DNA of 64,000 nucleotides from Planctomycetota bacterium (GTDB taxonomy: Bacteria; Planctomycetota; UBA1135; GCA-002686595). Position numbers and translations under genes: made by a program. Below are positions 35,413 through 45,178 of the stretch, piece by piece (the first letter of the stretch is position 1; every line of letters starts with the position of its first letter). A model generated the notes under the pieces. It did not search any database. It saw only the letters and a list, made by a program, of their open reading frames with translations, and was not told the origin of the DNA. The DNA is taken from contig NYUD01000048.1 in assembly GCA_002683825.1 (NCBI GenBank), positions 1 to 64,000 of the forward strand. Direction: 5' to 3'.

Positions 35413-36936
35413 ATGATTCGCAAGCATGGTTTGAATGGTTCGAAAAAACGGAGTGCCGGCAGTGCACTGGTGATGGCGTTGATGTCGGTCAGCGTCGTAG
35501 CGCTTCTGGCGACGACGGTTCTTCGATACGCCTCGACGGTCTCCAATAGGCAGGCCTCGGCAGTTGACCGCAAGAAAGCCTTCTATCTGGCGGATGCCGG
35601 TCTGGCGGAGGCATTCTGCGGCATCGTATGTGGGCGCTCGGGTATGGTCGGTTCGGAGGAGGCGCCGGCAATCTTGGGCGAGGGTCTTTTTTGGGTTCAG
35701 GCCACGGAACTCGAGGACAGTCGCGTTCAGCTGGTCAGTGTCGGTATGGTCGGACGCGCGCGTGCTCAGCTTTCGATCGTGGTTCGCAAGGGCATCAACA
35801 CACTCATGGACATGGGGTTCTTTTCGGACGACAAGATGATCGTCGAGCCCGGAGTTGAGATCGATGGCTATGACTCGTCGAAGGGGGAATACGACGCGAG
35901 CAGCCCCAATCGTGCGCGCCTCATCTCGAACAAAGCCATAGACATCTCGGGTTCAGAGGCGTTGCCGACCGTTATCGATGGGGACGTGGTCTCCGGCCCG
36001 GACGATAGAGTCAACGTTAAGGGAGAGGTCAGTATCACAGGGCAAATGCTCGTCTCTCCCGAGTCGCTTGTGATTCCGGTCTTTTCGACTCCACGCGTGG
36101 AGTACGTCGATTCGGTCAACATCGATTCGCCCTTCCCTTACGTAGCGGCGCCCGGAGTCCTCGGTCTGCGAGAATTGAGCGTCGCGCGGGACTCGGAACT
36201 CGTCCTTCAGGGGCCTTCCATCCTCGTCATCGACGATCTGGAACTCGAGCCGGGTGCGATGATGTCGCTCGATACATCAGGTGGTGTGATCTCTCTCTAC
36301 GTTACGAACAGCCTGGACCTGAAGCCCGGATCGACCGTGACCACCTCGGGGACCGATCCCACGAAGGCCCTGCTCTTCGTCAACCAGGAATCCAGTGGCG
36401 TTGCCAACCTACGTGCGAACGCGGAGTTTTACGGGATCGTTTTCGCTCCGAACACGACGGTCCATATCGCCGAGACCTTCGAGGTTTTCGGGGCGGTCGG
36501 CGCCCTCAGCCTGCTGTTTGAGGGGCCGGTCAAGTTGCACTTCGACCACATGTTGGTGGCCCTGGCGGAGAAGCTTCGCAAACCAACCCTGGAATCGTGG
36601 AAGGTCGATGAGTTGTCGATTCCGCCCAGCGAATTTTCCGACCCCTTTTCGAGCATGGGGCTCGACAGGGGCTGTTTGAAAGCTCCGATGGCCGCGCTGG
36701 AGGATCAGGAGCTGGACATCACCTATCTCGACGGCACCGGCAGCACACAGTGCTACATCGGAGCGGAGAGCGGGTTCGATTGGGATCAGGCCGACGTTCT
36801 TGTACGGGCAACCAGGGACGGTGAAGTCGTCGTGATTCCCAACACGGACACCTACGACAAAGTGAATAAGAAGGACTCCCGAAAGCGTGGCAGGAAAGGG
36901 CGTCGGCACGGCAAACGGAAGCGACGGTCGCACTGA
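35413..36936 (+). CDS. PilX-like protein with basic tail
   Basis: A 507-residue protein with an N-terminal membrane segment, GSALVMALMSVSVVALLATTVL, and the RKKAFYLADAGLAEA segment typical of PilX-type minor-pilin N-termini, which act without the G/F cleavage site. The remainder is a beta-rich domain with repeated S/V/L strands, of the kind seen in pilus-associated adhesin-like proteins. The last ~25 residues are nearly all Lys, Arg and Gly (RGRKGRRHGKRKR), an unusual highly basic tail. The gene is nine nt after the second pseudopilin. It probably forms part of the same pilus or secretion tip; the tail may bind a polyanion. Confidence 0.72.
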   Translation: MIRKHGLNGSKKRSAGSALVMALMSVSVVALLATTVLRYASTVSNRQASAVDRKKAFYLADAGLAEAFCGIVCGRSGMVGSEEAPAILGEGLFWVQATELEDSRVQLVSVGMVGRARAQLSIVVRKGINTLMDMGFFSDDKMIVEPGVEIDGYDSSKGEYDASSPNRARLISNKAIDISGSEALPTVIDGDVVSGPDDRVNVKGEVSITGQMLVSPESLVIPVFSTPRVEYVDSVNIDSPFPYVAAPGVLGLRELSVARDSELVLQGPSILVIDDLELEPGAMMSLDTSGGVISLYVTNSLDLKPGSTVTTSGTDPTKALLFVNQESSGVANLRANAEFYGIVFAPNTTVHIAETFEVFGAVGALSLLFEGPVKLHFDHMLVALAEKLRKPTLESWKVDELSIPPSEFSDPFSSMGLDRGCLKAPMAALEDQELDITYLDGTGSTQCYIGAESGFDWDQADVLVRATRDGEVVVIPNTDTYDKVNKKDSRKRGRKGRRHGKRKRRSH

Positions 36937-36998
36937 TCCTGCTTGCACTCTGGTACCAGCACGAGAAGAACACGGAGAAATAGAACATAGGTCACCAG

Positions 36999-38294
36999 AT
37001 GTTGCACATCCTGCCCGTCTTTCTTGCATTGTTCGTAGGGCCGCAAACCGGCTACGACTCGGATGATGCTATCCGCGAAAACGTCGCCCGCGTACTGGCC
37101 AAGACCCGCGATCCGATCGAATTGAGGCGCAGCCTCGTCTTCTTGGGGAAGAACGCCATTCCGCCGCTCTTTGAGGTCTGGCTCAAGGGGTACGTTCCGC
37201 TGGAGTGGCGTAGCGATGCCGGGTATGTGATGACACTCAACGAAGATCAGCTGAGTGTCGTCATGTCCGCCTTCGGTTCCTTGCCCGAGGAGCAGGTATA
37301 TGGCTTCCTGGGTGACATCGCGCGAACAGAAGAGAGCCGCGAGGTACGGATCAAAACGATGGAGCTCGTCGGTGAGATCGGCAATGCGCGTGCGCTCCGT
37401 CTTCTGGCATTGCTGGCCACTCCGCTCGAAGCGCCTAACGGTGCCATTCCTCGAAGCCTGAGGCTCGCTTTCGGAACGGCGCTACAGAGGCTTTGCGAGC
37501 AGGACGTGATTACTACCAGACATCTCCGCGAGCTCTTCGTCGACGCCGCACGCGGCCTCATGGCGACGATCGTCCAGGTGCTCAGCGAGGAGCCCGGCCC
37601 CGAAGCGGCCCGCTCGTTGGCGGCCCTGCTGGGGCGCCAGCCCAAACTGGATCCTCTGATCCTGGCCAAGATCGCAGCTCGCGAGCGTTCGGCAAACTCC
37701 TTGGATGACGAAGATCTGCGGACCGCGGTGCGGAGTCTCTTGAATTCTTCGAACCCACTCGTCCTGGCTTCCGCGGCTCGTGCGAGCGGGATACTCGTCG
37801 ATGAAAAGGCCACCGAAGACCTTGTTGCATTGGTCGATCATCGCGATTCTTCCGTTCGCCGGAATGCGAGCAGTGCGTTGAAGCACATCACCGGCCTTGG
37901 ATTCGGCCAGGATGGTCGGCAGTGGAGCAAGTGGTTCGACGCCGAGATGGACTGGTGGGAGGACAAATCGCGGGACGTTCTCGTTGCGCTGGAGACCGCA
38001 GGAGGTGTCGATTTGTCCCGGGCGCTTGTGTCGGCACTGAAGCGCCGCCTATTCCGGGATCGAATCGCAGCTTCTCTGGTCTTGCGTCTGCGCGACCGGG
38101 ATCCTGACTGCGTGCGGCTCGTGTGCGCCGCCCTGGCCCAGCTGGGAGCCCATTTTGCAGTTGGCGACCTGATCGGGTGCCTGGAGAACCAGGAGATAGA
38201 GGTCCGCGAAGCGGCCTGGAAGGCCCTTCGGGCCATCACCGGGAAAGACCTCCCCATGAGTTACGCAGCGTGGGCAGAAGCGCCTCGACGCTAG
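36999..38294 (+). CDS. HEAT-repeat secreted protein
   Basis: A 431-residue protein with a short hydrophobic N-terminus (LPVFLALFVG) that may be a signal peptide. The rest is alpha-solenoid: repeated pairs of helices with HEAT-like motifs, for instance EVRIKTMELVGEIGNARALRLLALL, ALVDHRDSSVRRNASSALKHI and LENQEIEVREAAWKALRAI. Such proteins are scaffolds for protein complexes. It follows the PilX-like gene by 62 nt on the same strand and could act with the pilus, or be independent. No enzymatic motif is present. Confidence 0.72.
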   Translation: MLHILPVFLALFVGPQTGYDSDDAIRENVARVLAKTRDPIELRRSLVFLGKNAIPPLFEVWLKGYVPLEWRSDAGYVMTLNEDQLSVVMSAFGSLPEEQVYGFLGDIARTEESREVRIKTMELVGEIGNARALRLLALLATPLEAPNGAIPRSLRLAFGTALQRLCEQDVITTRHLRELFVDAARGLMATIVQVLSEEPGPEAARSLAALLGRQPKLDPLILAKIAARERSANSLDDEDLRTAVRSLLNSSNPLVLASAARASGILVDEKATEDLVALVDHRDSSVRRNASSALKHITGLGFGQDGRQWSKWFDAEMDWWEDKSRDVLVALETAGGVDLSRALVSALKRRLFRDRIAASLVLRLRDRDPDCVRLVCAALAQLGAHFAVGDLIGCLENQEIEVREAAWKALRAITGKDLPMSYAAWAEAPRR

Positions 38295-38411
38295 CCAGTA
38301 TTTTCTTCTCGATGGGGATTTCCACGAGTCCTGGGGCTGTCTAAAGAGTTCTTAGAGCGATGTTCGAAAGACTATTGGGCTCCTTCCTCCGGGCGCTCCC
38401 TAAGGAACAAA

Positions 38412-38915
38412 ATGCAACCGAATCCCCGCGAACGTCGCCGCGTCAAGCTCATCAAACCCCGCTTTCAACTAAAGCTCGTCGGTGTATTCGTCGGGCTGTC
38501 CGCATTGGGGTTCATGCTTCAAGCGATGCACGTGGGGCTCCGCCTTTCGGAATTGGCTGCAAGCCTTCCGGTAGGTGGCACACATCTGATGGCGGTCATA
38601 CCCGATCTGCCTCTGGAAATCCTCACCGTCTCGTTTGGGATGTTGCTGCCCTTTATCGTTGCAGTCGGGATCCTCGTGACCTTCCGCATCGCGGGACCGG
38701 TACATCGGTTTGAGAAGTTCCTTCGTTCCGTGCTCGACGGTGAGGAAACGGGACCATGCCGTCTTCGCAAGGGCGATGAATTCGGCGATCTCTGTGAGCT
38801 CATCAACGAAGTCACCGCGGGCATCCGTCAGAGTCAGTTGAAGTCGGTGTCCTCCAGCACAGCTGCGGATCAGGATTCAGATGCGGAAGGTGAGGAACTG
38901 CGGCCTACCGGCTAG
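38412..38915 (+). CDS. Membrane protein with HAMP domain
   Basis: A 167-residue protein with two membrane helices (about residues 19-40, LVGVFVGLSALGFMLQA, and 74-95, LLPFIVAVGILVTFRI) followed by a HAMP-like helix pair, RIAGPVHRFEKFLRSVLDG and GDEFGDLCELINEV. It ends without a kinase or receptor output domain. An AAGGA ribosome site precedes the ATG by five bases. It lies 40 nt before a sensor kinase and is likely part of the same signalling operon, perhaps as a membrane partner or inhibitor. Function is inferred from domain order only. Confidence 0.72.
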   Translation: MQPNPRERRRVKLIKPRFQLKLVGVFVGLSALGFMLQAMHVGLRLSELAASLPVGGTHLMAVIPDLPLEILTVSFGMLLPFIVAVGILVTFRIAGPVHRFEKFLRSVLDGEETGPCRLRKGDEFGDLCELINEVTAGIRQSQLKSVSSSTAADQDSDAEGEELRPTG

Positions 38916-38955
38916 TGCCCAATTTCCCCTCCCGTCGCTCCGACCGGACAACCCA

Positions 38956-40878
38956 ATGTCACTGCGCTCCAAGATCGTCCTCATTCTTGTGGCCGTCGTC
39001 GTCCTTTATGCCGGGGTGGACAATCTGTCTCTGCGCTTGTTCACCAAGCCGGTGTACGAAACATGGGAGGTCGAGCGGGCTGCCAAAGAGCTGGCTGTGA
39101 TCGATGACCAGATAGCCGACGAATTCGGTGATCTGCAGGGCAAGGCGCAACTCTATGCCGGACTGGAAGACGTCGTCGGCTTTCTGCGGGATGGCGACAG
39201 GACCTTTGCGGCGGGCAACCTTGACGTCGCCGTCCTCGATCAAGCCGAGATCGACCTGCTCTTCTTTTGCGATCGAGGAGGGCAGGTTCTCTGGGGTGAG
39301 ATCCTGGAGCCACAGACCCGCGAACCGTTTTCGCTCAGGGAGATGCCCAGGGATGGTCTTCGGTCCACGCGCGCGGTCATGAATTTTCTTGCCGGCGAAG
39401 ACTACGTCACGGGGTTGATGGTGACCGAGCGCGGGCCTTTGCTCGTGGCTTCGGCGGCGGTGGGCGGTCTCGATCCCAAGCCCGCCGGTCGTTTTCGGGC
39501 CGCGGCCCTGGGAACGGTGATTCTCGGTCGTTTTCTCGACGATGATCTCAGGAGGCAGATCGAGGGTACGAAGGCAACCAACCTCCGCATCCACGATGTC
39601 GGAAGCGCCCCGGCGGGGCCGGACGGTGGCGTGATCGTCGACGATCTCACCACCGGGCTGAAAGAGGTCGTCTCCCGTATCGGTGCCGACGGACGCTTGC
39701 ATCTTTACCGCCAGGTACCCGATCTGCGGACTGGAGAGCCGCTGATCCTCGAAGCCTCTCTGCAACGTGAGGTCTTCCACCGCTATCAGCAGAGCGTCAA
39801 CTACGCCCTGGTCTCTACACTGGCCGGCGCGTGCCTCTTTCTTCTTGTGCTGCTCGTGCTGTTGCGGCACATCGTCATCCACCCGCTGAGCGAGCTGACC
39901 AGGAAGGCGATCGAGATCGGCCGGAGCGATGACACCACGATCCGAGTGGACATGGTGCGCGATGACGAGATCGGTCAGTTGGCCGGGGAGTTCGACAGCA
40001 TGCTTGAAGATCTCGCTCTGTCCCGAGCCCAGGTCGTCAAGTCCGCTCGCCTGGCGGGCATGTCGGAGGTGGCCACCGGCGTTCTCCACAATGTGGGCAA
40101 CGTTCTGAACAGCGTCAACGTCTCTGCGAGGCTGGTGAGCCGCAATGCGGAGAAGTTATCCGCCGAGGACCTCGAGCAGATGGTCGACATCCTGCGCCCC
40201 CACGCGGATGACTTGGGTCGGTTCATGAGCGAGGACCCGCGCGGCAAGCATTTCCTCCCGTTCCTGCTCCAGGTCACCGATTCGCTCGTCGTTACCAAGC
40301 GCGAACTTCTGGAAGAGGTCGGTCAGCTTGGGCAGGGGATCGAGCACATTGCCGAGCTGGTTCGCTCACAGCAAAGCATCACCGTTACGAAAGGGGTTTT
40401 TGAGAAGACCTCACTCGAGACAGAGATCGAAGGGGTGTTGCGTATTTTGGAACCGACACTGGACACGGCGAAGCTTGCGGTTGAGCGCGAGTTCGAGTCC
40501 CTGCCCAACCTGTCCGTCGATCGTCATAGGCTGATGGAAATCCTCGTCAACCTGGTCAAGAACGCGGAACAGGCGATCGACGAACACGGCGCCGAGGACA
40601 AACGAATCACACTGCGGCTGAGACGAACGAACGACAAGGCGCGCATCGAGGTCGCGGACAACGGGATAGGGATCGAGAAGAAGTACCTGACACGCGTCTT
40701 CCAGAACGGCTACACAACCAAGCAGTCAGGCCAAGGATTCGGGCTACACATTTCCGCTAACGCAGCGGTGGAAATGGGCGGTTCGCTAACGGCGGAAAGC
40801 AAAGGAGTTGGCCAGGGGGCCACCTTCATTCTCGAGCTTCCCCTGGACAAGCAACAGGAGTCGGCTCATGCCGCCTGA
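38956..40878 (+). CDS. Membrane sensor histidine kinase
   Basis: A 640-residue sensor kinase. A first membrane helix (about residues 5-22) and a second near 285-305 flank a periplasmic region with the YAGLEDVVGFLRDGD pattern of CHASE4-type sensors. A HAMP domain follows, then a phosphoacceptor region GVLHNVGNVLNSVNV (near residue 378), which keeps His but has HN rather than the usual HE/HD. The ATP-binding domain has LVNLVKNAEQAID and GIGIEKKYLTRVF with GFGLH. It is probably co-transcribed with the next gene, whose start overlaps its stop. The signal is unknown. Confidence 0.85.
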   Translation: MSLRSKIVLILVAVVVLYAGVDNLSLRLFTKPVYETWEVERAAKELAVIDDQIADEFGDLQGKAQLYAGLEDVVGFLRDGDRTFAAGNLDVAVLDQAEIDLLFFCDRGGQVLWGEILEPQTREPFSLREMPRDGLRSTRAVMNFLAGEDYVTGLMVTERGPLLVASAAVGGLDPKPAGRFRAAALGTVILGRFLDDDLRRQIEGTKATNLRIHDVGSAPAGPDGGVIVDDLTTGLKEVVSRIGADGRLHLYRQVPDLRTGEPLILEASLQREVFHRYQQSVNYALVSTLAGACLFLLVLLVLLRHIVIHPLSELTRKAIEIGRSDDTTIRVDMVRDDEIGQLAGEFDSMLEDLALSRAQVVKSARLAGMSEVATGVLHNVGNVLNSVNVSARLVSRNAEKLSAEDLEQMVDILRPHADDLGRFMSEDPRGKHFLPFLLQVTDSLVVTKRELLEEVGQLGQGIEHIAELVRSQQSITVTKGVFEKTSLETEIEGVLRILEPTLDTAKLAVEREFESLPNLSVDRHRLMEILVNLVKNAEQAIDEHGAEDKRITLRLRRTNDKARIEVADNGIGIEKKYLTRVFQNGYTTKQSGQGFGLHISANAAVEMGGSLTAESKGVGQGATFILELPLDKQQESAHAA

Positions 40879-42676
40879 GGAAACTGAAATGACGAACGAG
40901 CCGAAGGAAAACGCGAGGCGCATTCTGGTCATCGACGATCAAAGTTCGATCCACGAGGACTTCAAGAAAATCCTGAGAAGCGAGGTGGCGCCAAGAGGAG
41001 ACTTCGGCATCGCACGTTCAGCATTCTTCGGACGGGAGCCGGACGGCTTTTCATCCCCGGACGCGAACTACGACATGGTCAGCGCCTATCAAGGCGATGA
41101 GGGAATCGAGCTTTGTCGAGATGCCAAGGAGGAGGGAGATCCCTTTTCGATGGCCTTCGTCGACGTGCGCATGCCTCCTGGCAAGGACGGTGTACTGACG
41201 ATCCAGGCACTGTGGGAGATCGACCCCGAATTGCAGGTCGTGATCTGCACGGCTTTTTCGGACTATTCCTTCGAACAAATCGTCGAGAAACTGGGTGTGA
41301 CGGATCGACTTCTGATTCTGAAGAAGCCGTTCGACCCGGTCGAGGTGCGCCAGCTTGCTGCCGCCCTGACCGAGAAACGCAGTACGATCCATCAACTACA
41401 CGAGCAGCTGGAAGAGCTGCGTTTGGCGCGTGTTCGAGCCGAAGCCGCCAACCGTGCGAAGTCTGACTTCCTTGCGAACATGAGTCACGAGATTCGAACG
41501 CCGATGAACGCCATTCTCGGCTACGTGGGCCTCCTTTGCGATTCCGGTGCGACGGAGGAAGAACGTCGCAAGTACACCAAGACCATTCGATACAGTAGTG
41601 ACCATCTGCTGGCGATTCTAAACGACGTCCTCGATATTTCTCGGATCGAGGCGTCGCGACTGGTCGTCAATGCGGCGGATTTCGAGCCCTTCGAGCTTGT
41701 GCGCGAGGTTGCCGCGCTCATGGTGGGCCAGGCGAGCGAAAAAGACCTCAACCTGACGATAGAGGCACCGCGTCCGATTCCGGAGGTGATCGAAAGCGAT
41801 CTCGTCCGTGTTCGGCAGATACTCCTTAACCTGGTAGGTAACGCTATCAAGTTCACCAGGCGAGGACAGGTCAAGATAGTGGTGCATCTCGACGAACTGG
41901 ATGAGTCCGATCACCGCTACCTATGCTTCGATGTGATCGATACCGGCATTGGAATCGCCGAAGAAAAGCTTACGGATATCTTCGATGCGTTTAGCCAGGG
42001 AGACAACTCCAGCACGCGCCGCTTCGGCGGTACAGGATTGGGGCTAACGATTTCCAGGCGCCTGGCCCTGCTCTTGGGCGGCGATATAGGAGTTGAGAGT
42101 GAGGTCGGGCAAGGGACCCGCTTTACGCTGCGTCTCTACGCGGGTGAGTTGATCCAAGGTGCCTTGCGGCAGTACACGCCGAGCGAATGCATGAAGTTCC
42201 AGGGCGTACAGCTGAAGCCGATCGAGAATCTGAATCTCGACGCACACGTCCTCTTGGTGGAAGACGTCGTCCTGAACCGTCGGCTGATGACCGCGCTCTT
42301 GCGGAAAGCGGGAGCCGAGGTCGAGGAAGCCGAAAACGGACGCGATTGCCTTGACAAGGCCCTTGCGGCACACCGTGAGGGGCGGCCCCACGACCTCATC
42401 CTGATGGACATGCAGATGCCCGTCATGGACGGCTACGAGGCGACGCGCGCGCTGCGCGAGGCCGGCTGCGTAAAGCCGATCCTCGCACTGACTGCCCACG
42501 CTATGGCCGGCGACCGGGAGAGGTGCCTCGAGGTCGGCTGCAGCGAGTATGCGACGAAGCCGGTCGACCGGGACAAGTTGCTGCGTATCTGCGACATGCT
42601 TCTGGAGAAGGTCGACCCTCCTGGTGCATTGCCCAGCGATGGTGCTGCGGACAGTCGCGTAGTGGAAAAGGAGTAG
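40868..42676 (+). CDS. Hybrid histidine kinase with two receiver domains
   Basis: A 602-residue soluble protein from ATG 40868, which has AGGAG eight bases upstream. An N-terminal receiver domain (VIDDQSS, FVDVRMPPG, LKKPFD) has an insert of about 40 residues after its first strand. A coiled-coil link leads to the HisKA motif NMSHEIRTPMNAIL (His about 207), the ATPase domain (NLVGNAIKFT, DTGIGI, FGGTGLGL) and a C-terminal receiver (VLLVEDVVLNRRLM, LILMDMQMPVMDG with Asp about 513). No DNA-binding domain is present, so an output protein must lie elsewhere. Its start overlaps the stop of the membrane kinase, suggesting the two form a phosphorelay. Confidence 0.9.
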   Translation: MPPEETEMTNEPKENARRILVIDDQSSIHEDFKKILRSEVAPRGDFGIARSAFFGREPDGFSSPDANYDMVSAYQGDEGIELCRDAKEEGDPFSMAFVDVRMPPGKDGVLTIQALWEIDPELQVVICTAFSDYSFEQIVEKLGVTDRLLILKKPFDPVEVRQLAAALTEKRSTIHQLHEQLEELRLARVRAEAANRAKSDFLANMSHEIRTPMNAILGYVGLLCDSGATEEERRKYTKTIRYSSDHLLAILNDVLDISRIEASRLVVNAADFEPFELVREVAALMVGQASEKDLNLTIEAPRPIPEVIESDLVRVRQILLNLVGNAIKFTRRGQVKIVVHLDELDESDHRYLCFDVIDTGIGIAEEKLTDIFDAFSQGDNSSTRRFGGTGLGLTISRRLALLLGGDIGVESEVGQGTRFTLRLYAGELIQGALRQYTPSECMKFQGVQLKPIENLNLDAHVLLVEDVVLNRRLMTALLRKAGAEVEEAENGRDCLDKALAAHREGRPHDLILMDMQMPVMDGYEATRALREAGCVKPILALTAHAMAGDRERCLEVGCSEYATKPVDRDKLLRICDMLLEKVDPPGALPSDGAADSRVVEKE

Positions 42677-42697
42677 TGCGCGGTAATAGGGATTCTC

Positions 42698-43228
42698 CTA
42701 CACCGTCGGCGCGCCTTCCCCATCTTCCTTCTTCTTGCGCGGTAGGATCCAGATGATCAACCCCGCCGTCAAAGCCACGTCGGCCACATTGAATATCCCG
42801 GTTCGTAGCCCGCCGATTCCCATGTTCATGAAGTCAACAACGGAACCGTCGGCGCGAACGAAGCGGTCGATCAGGTTGCCGACACCGCCGCCGACGATCA
42901 GCGAGACGGCGATGAGTTCGATTCGGTCGAGTTTCGGATGACGCAGCGTCGTGACGGCGACAAAGATCAAGAAAACCGACGTCGCCGCGGAAAAGATCAA
43001 GAAGCGCGTCATCTTGTTCCAGTCTTTGCCCATGCCAAGGAACGCTCCGGTGTTTTCGGCGTACTGGATCCGGAACGTGTCGGCCAGGTATGACTTCGAC
43101 AGGTGCGGATCCAAGTTGTCCTCTGCCCAGCTTTTGCTGACCCGGTCGACGGCCACGCAAGCCAGCACGACGAGAAAGAGGGTGAGGAGTCGCCGTTTCA
43201 GGGCATTAGGCTCGAGGGGAGTGTCCAT
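42698..43228 (-). CDS. lspA: Lipoprotein signal peptidase (signal peptidase II)
   Basis: A 176-residue membrane enzyme from ATG 43228. It has four hydrophobic segments and the LspA motifs: VDRVSKSWA near the N-terminus, NTGAFLG, GGGVGNLIDRF with the first catalytic Asp, and FNVADVALTAGL with the second. It removes the signal peptide from diacylglyceryl-modified prolipoproteins at the inner membrane. Many lipoproteins in this window would be its substrates. It converges with the hybrid kinase (21 nt apart) and is divergent from the M14-like gene. Length fits the family. Confidence 0.92.
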   Translation of the reverse strand: MDTPLEPNALKRRLLTLFLVVLACVAVDRVSKSWAEDNLDPHLSKSYLADTFRIQYAENTGAFLGMGKDWNKMTRFLIFSAATSVFLIFVAVTTLRHPKLDRIELIAVSLIVGGGVGNLIDRFVRADGSVVDFMNMGIGGLRTGIFNVADVALTAGLIIWILPRKKKEDGEGAPTV

Positions 43229-43387
43229 GAGGCCGGACACTCTACGGAACCTGCAAGCCACGTCATGGCCTGCTTTGAAAAAAGAGCCCGGAGCCTGGGG
43301 GGGAGGGGACTCGCGGAGCAGCTCGGCTTGCGTTTTGAGGGCAGGCACGCTTAGCTGTGCGCCCGTTCCGTCGGCTCAAAGACTTCG

Positions 43388-45178
43388 ATGCACCTCATCC
43401 CCATCGCCCTTCTCTTCTTCTGTTGCGTTCAGACGAGCGCCTCTGTCCAGGACTCCGGGTTTCGTTTGCGTAATCACCAGGACCAGCAGAATTCGATCGC
43501 GAGTCTGGCCCGCGCCCACTCCGCGAACGTTAGCGTAGAGACGATTGCCAGTTCGCGGGGAGAACGTGAAATCTCCGTGCTGCGGTTGACGGGAAGCGAT
43601 GAAGCGCCGGGCCGGCCGGCGATCCTTCTGGTGGCCAATCTCGAAGGGACGCGCGTCTTCTCGAGCGCCCTTGCCCTGAACCACGCCTGGAAGTTGGCCG
43701 AGGAATACGCTACCGAGGATGGCGTCCGCGCCTTCCTCGATTCGACGGTGCTGTACATTCTTCCACGGGCGAATCCGGATGCCGCTGAGGCGCGTTTTAT
43801 CCGGCCCCTTTTTGAGCGTTTGTCGAGCGGCCACGGCATCGATGACGATCGCGATGGACGCCAGGGAGAGGATCCGCCCTCCGATGTTGATGGGGACGGG
43901 TTCATCACCCAGATTCGTCTCGAGGATCCCGAAGGCGAGTGGATTGCCGATCCGACCGACGCTCGCATTCTGATCAAGGCCGACCGATCCAAGGGCGAGC
44001 GCGGCCAATGGAAGCTGCATACAGAAGGCCGCGATCTCGACGGCGATGAACGCGTCGCCGAAGACGCTGCCTTGAACGCACGCGTCGAGCGCAACTTTCC
44101 CGCAGGTTGGAAAGAACACGACGGGAGTGCCGGGCTCTTCCCCGGCGATGAGCCGGAGGTGCGAGGCCTGATCGAATTCATCCTCGCCCACCCCGAGATT
44201 GCGATGGTCGTGATCTACGATGCGATCGACAACCTGGTCGAGACGCCGAAGGGCATCGAGGATGAGGCACGTTCCGTCAAGCTTGTGCCGCCGTCAGGTG
44301 TGCGCGAATCGGACGCCAAATACCTGAAGGAGTTGGGAAAACGTTATCGCGAGGGGACCGGGAGCGAGGCGAAGAGCAGCTCCGGAGATGATGCGGGCTC
44401 GTTCCAGCGCTGGTGCTACGAGTTTCGCGGTCTGTGGACCCTGGCCTCCGTGCTGTGGGACATGCCGATCGAAGCCCCGCCGGAAGAGCCGGATGCCGGC
44501 GAAGACACTCCGCAAGGAGATGCTGAGGGCGACATCGCCGAGGAGGCCGCCGCTGAGGGTGAGGAAGGGGATGCCGCGGAGAATCAGCTCGAGCAAGAGG
44601 ACGAGAACGAGAAGAGCAAGGAGCCCGAGCCTTCGGTCGATGCGAAGAGGCTGCGCTGGGTGGACGCGGTCGATCCCGCGCGCTTCGACCCGTGGGAGGC
44701 CTTTGAGCACCCCGAACTAGGGTCTGTTCAGATCGGTGGGTTTGCTCCCTTTGCTCGGTTCGAGCCCCCCGCGGATGCCTGGGAAGAGCTCGCCGGTGAG
44801 CATCTCGAGTATGTCGTTTCCCTCGGAGACAAGTTGGCCCGCATCTCGTTCGCGGAATGCACGCGCGAGGAGCTCGGCGAGGGCGTGTGGCGTGTGACGG
44901 CTGTGCTGGAGAACGGCGGTCTCCTGCCGTTCCTTTCGCGTTCCGCCCGCAACACACGGTCCACTCGGCCAGGTCGGTTGCAGCTCGAACTTCCCGACGG
45001 AGCAACCCTGCTGGGAGGGCGCGTACAATCCCTGGTCAGTGAGATCGAAGGCAGCGGGGGCCGTCACGAAACCACCTGGTTGGTGTTGGCTCCGGAAAAG
45101 CTCGCCGACGGAATACGTGTGGTTTTCGATTCCGACCACGCCGGTCAAGCGCAAGCAACGCCGAAGGTGAAGCCGTGA
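43388..45178 (+). CDS. M14 carboxypeptidase-like protein without zinc ligands
   Basis: A 596-residue secreted protein with signal peptide (about 1-19). It has the overall M14 zinc carboxypeptidase layout and parallels its neighbour: an ILLVANLEGTRVFS segment where the H-x-x-E zinc motif should be, RANPDAAEA where the neighbour has MVNPDGRAS, a DDDRDG/DVDGDG double loop, and VVIYDAIDN where the third zinc ligand His stands in the neighbour. All three ligands are lost, so it is a probable pseudoenzyme. An acidic, Glu-rich segment (about 375-415) is inserted. The next gene overlaps it by four bases; the pair may act as a heterodimer. Confidence 0.8.
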   Translation: MHLIPIALLFFCCVQTSASVQDSGFRLRNHQDQQNSIASLARAHSANVSVETIASSRGEREISVLRLTGSDEAPGRPAILLVANLEGTRVFSSALALNHAWKLAEEYATEDGVRAFLDSTVLYILPRANPDAAEARFIRPLFERLSSGHGIDDDRDGRQGEDPPSDVDGDGFITQIRLEDPEGEWIADPTDARILIKADRSKGERGQWKLHTEGRDLDGDERVAEDAALNARVERNFPAGWKEHDGSAGLFPGDEPEVRGLIEFILAHPEIAMVVIYDAIDNLVETPKGIEDEARSVKLVPPSGVRESDAKYLKELGKRYREGTGSEAKSSSGDDAGSFQRWCYEFRGLWTLASVLWDMPIEAPPEEPDAGEDTPQGDAEGDIAEEAAAEGEEGDAAENQLEQEDENEKSKEPEPSVDAKRLRWVDAVDPARFDPWEAFEHPELGSVQIGGFAPFARFEPPADAWEELAGEHLEYVVSLGDKLARISFAECTREELGEGVWRVTAVLENGGLLPFLSRSARNTRSTRPGRLQLELPDGATLLGGRVQSLVSEIEGSGGRHETTWLVLAPEKLADGIRVVFDSDHAGQAQATPKVKP

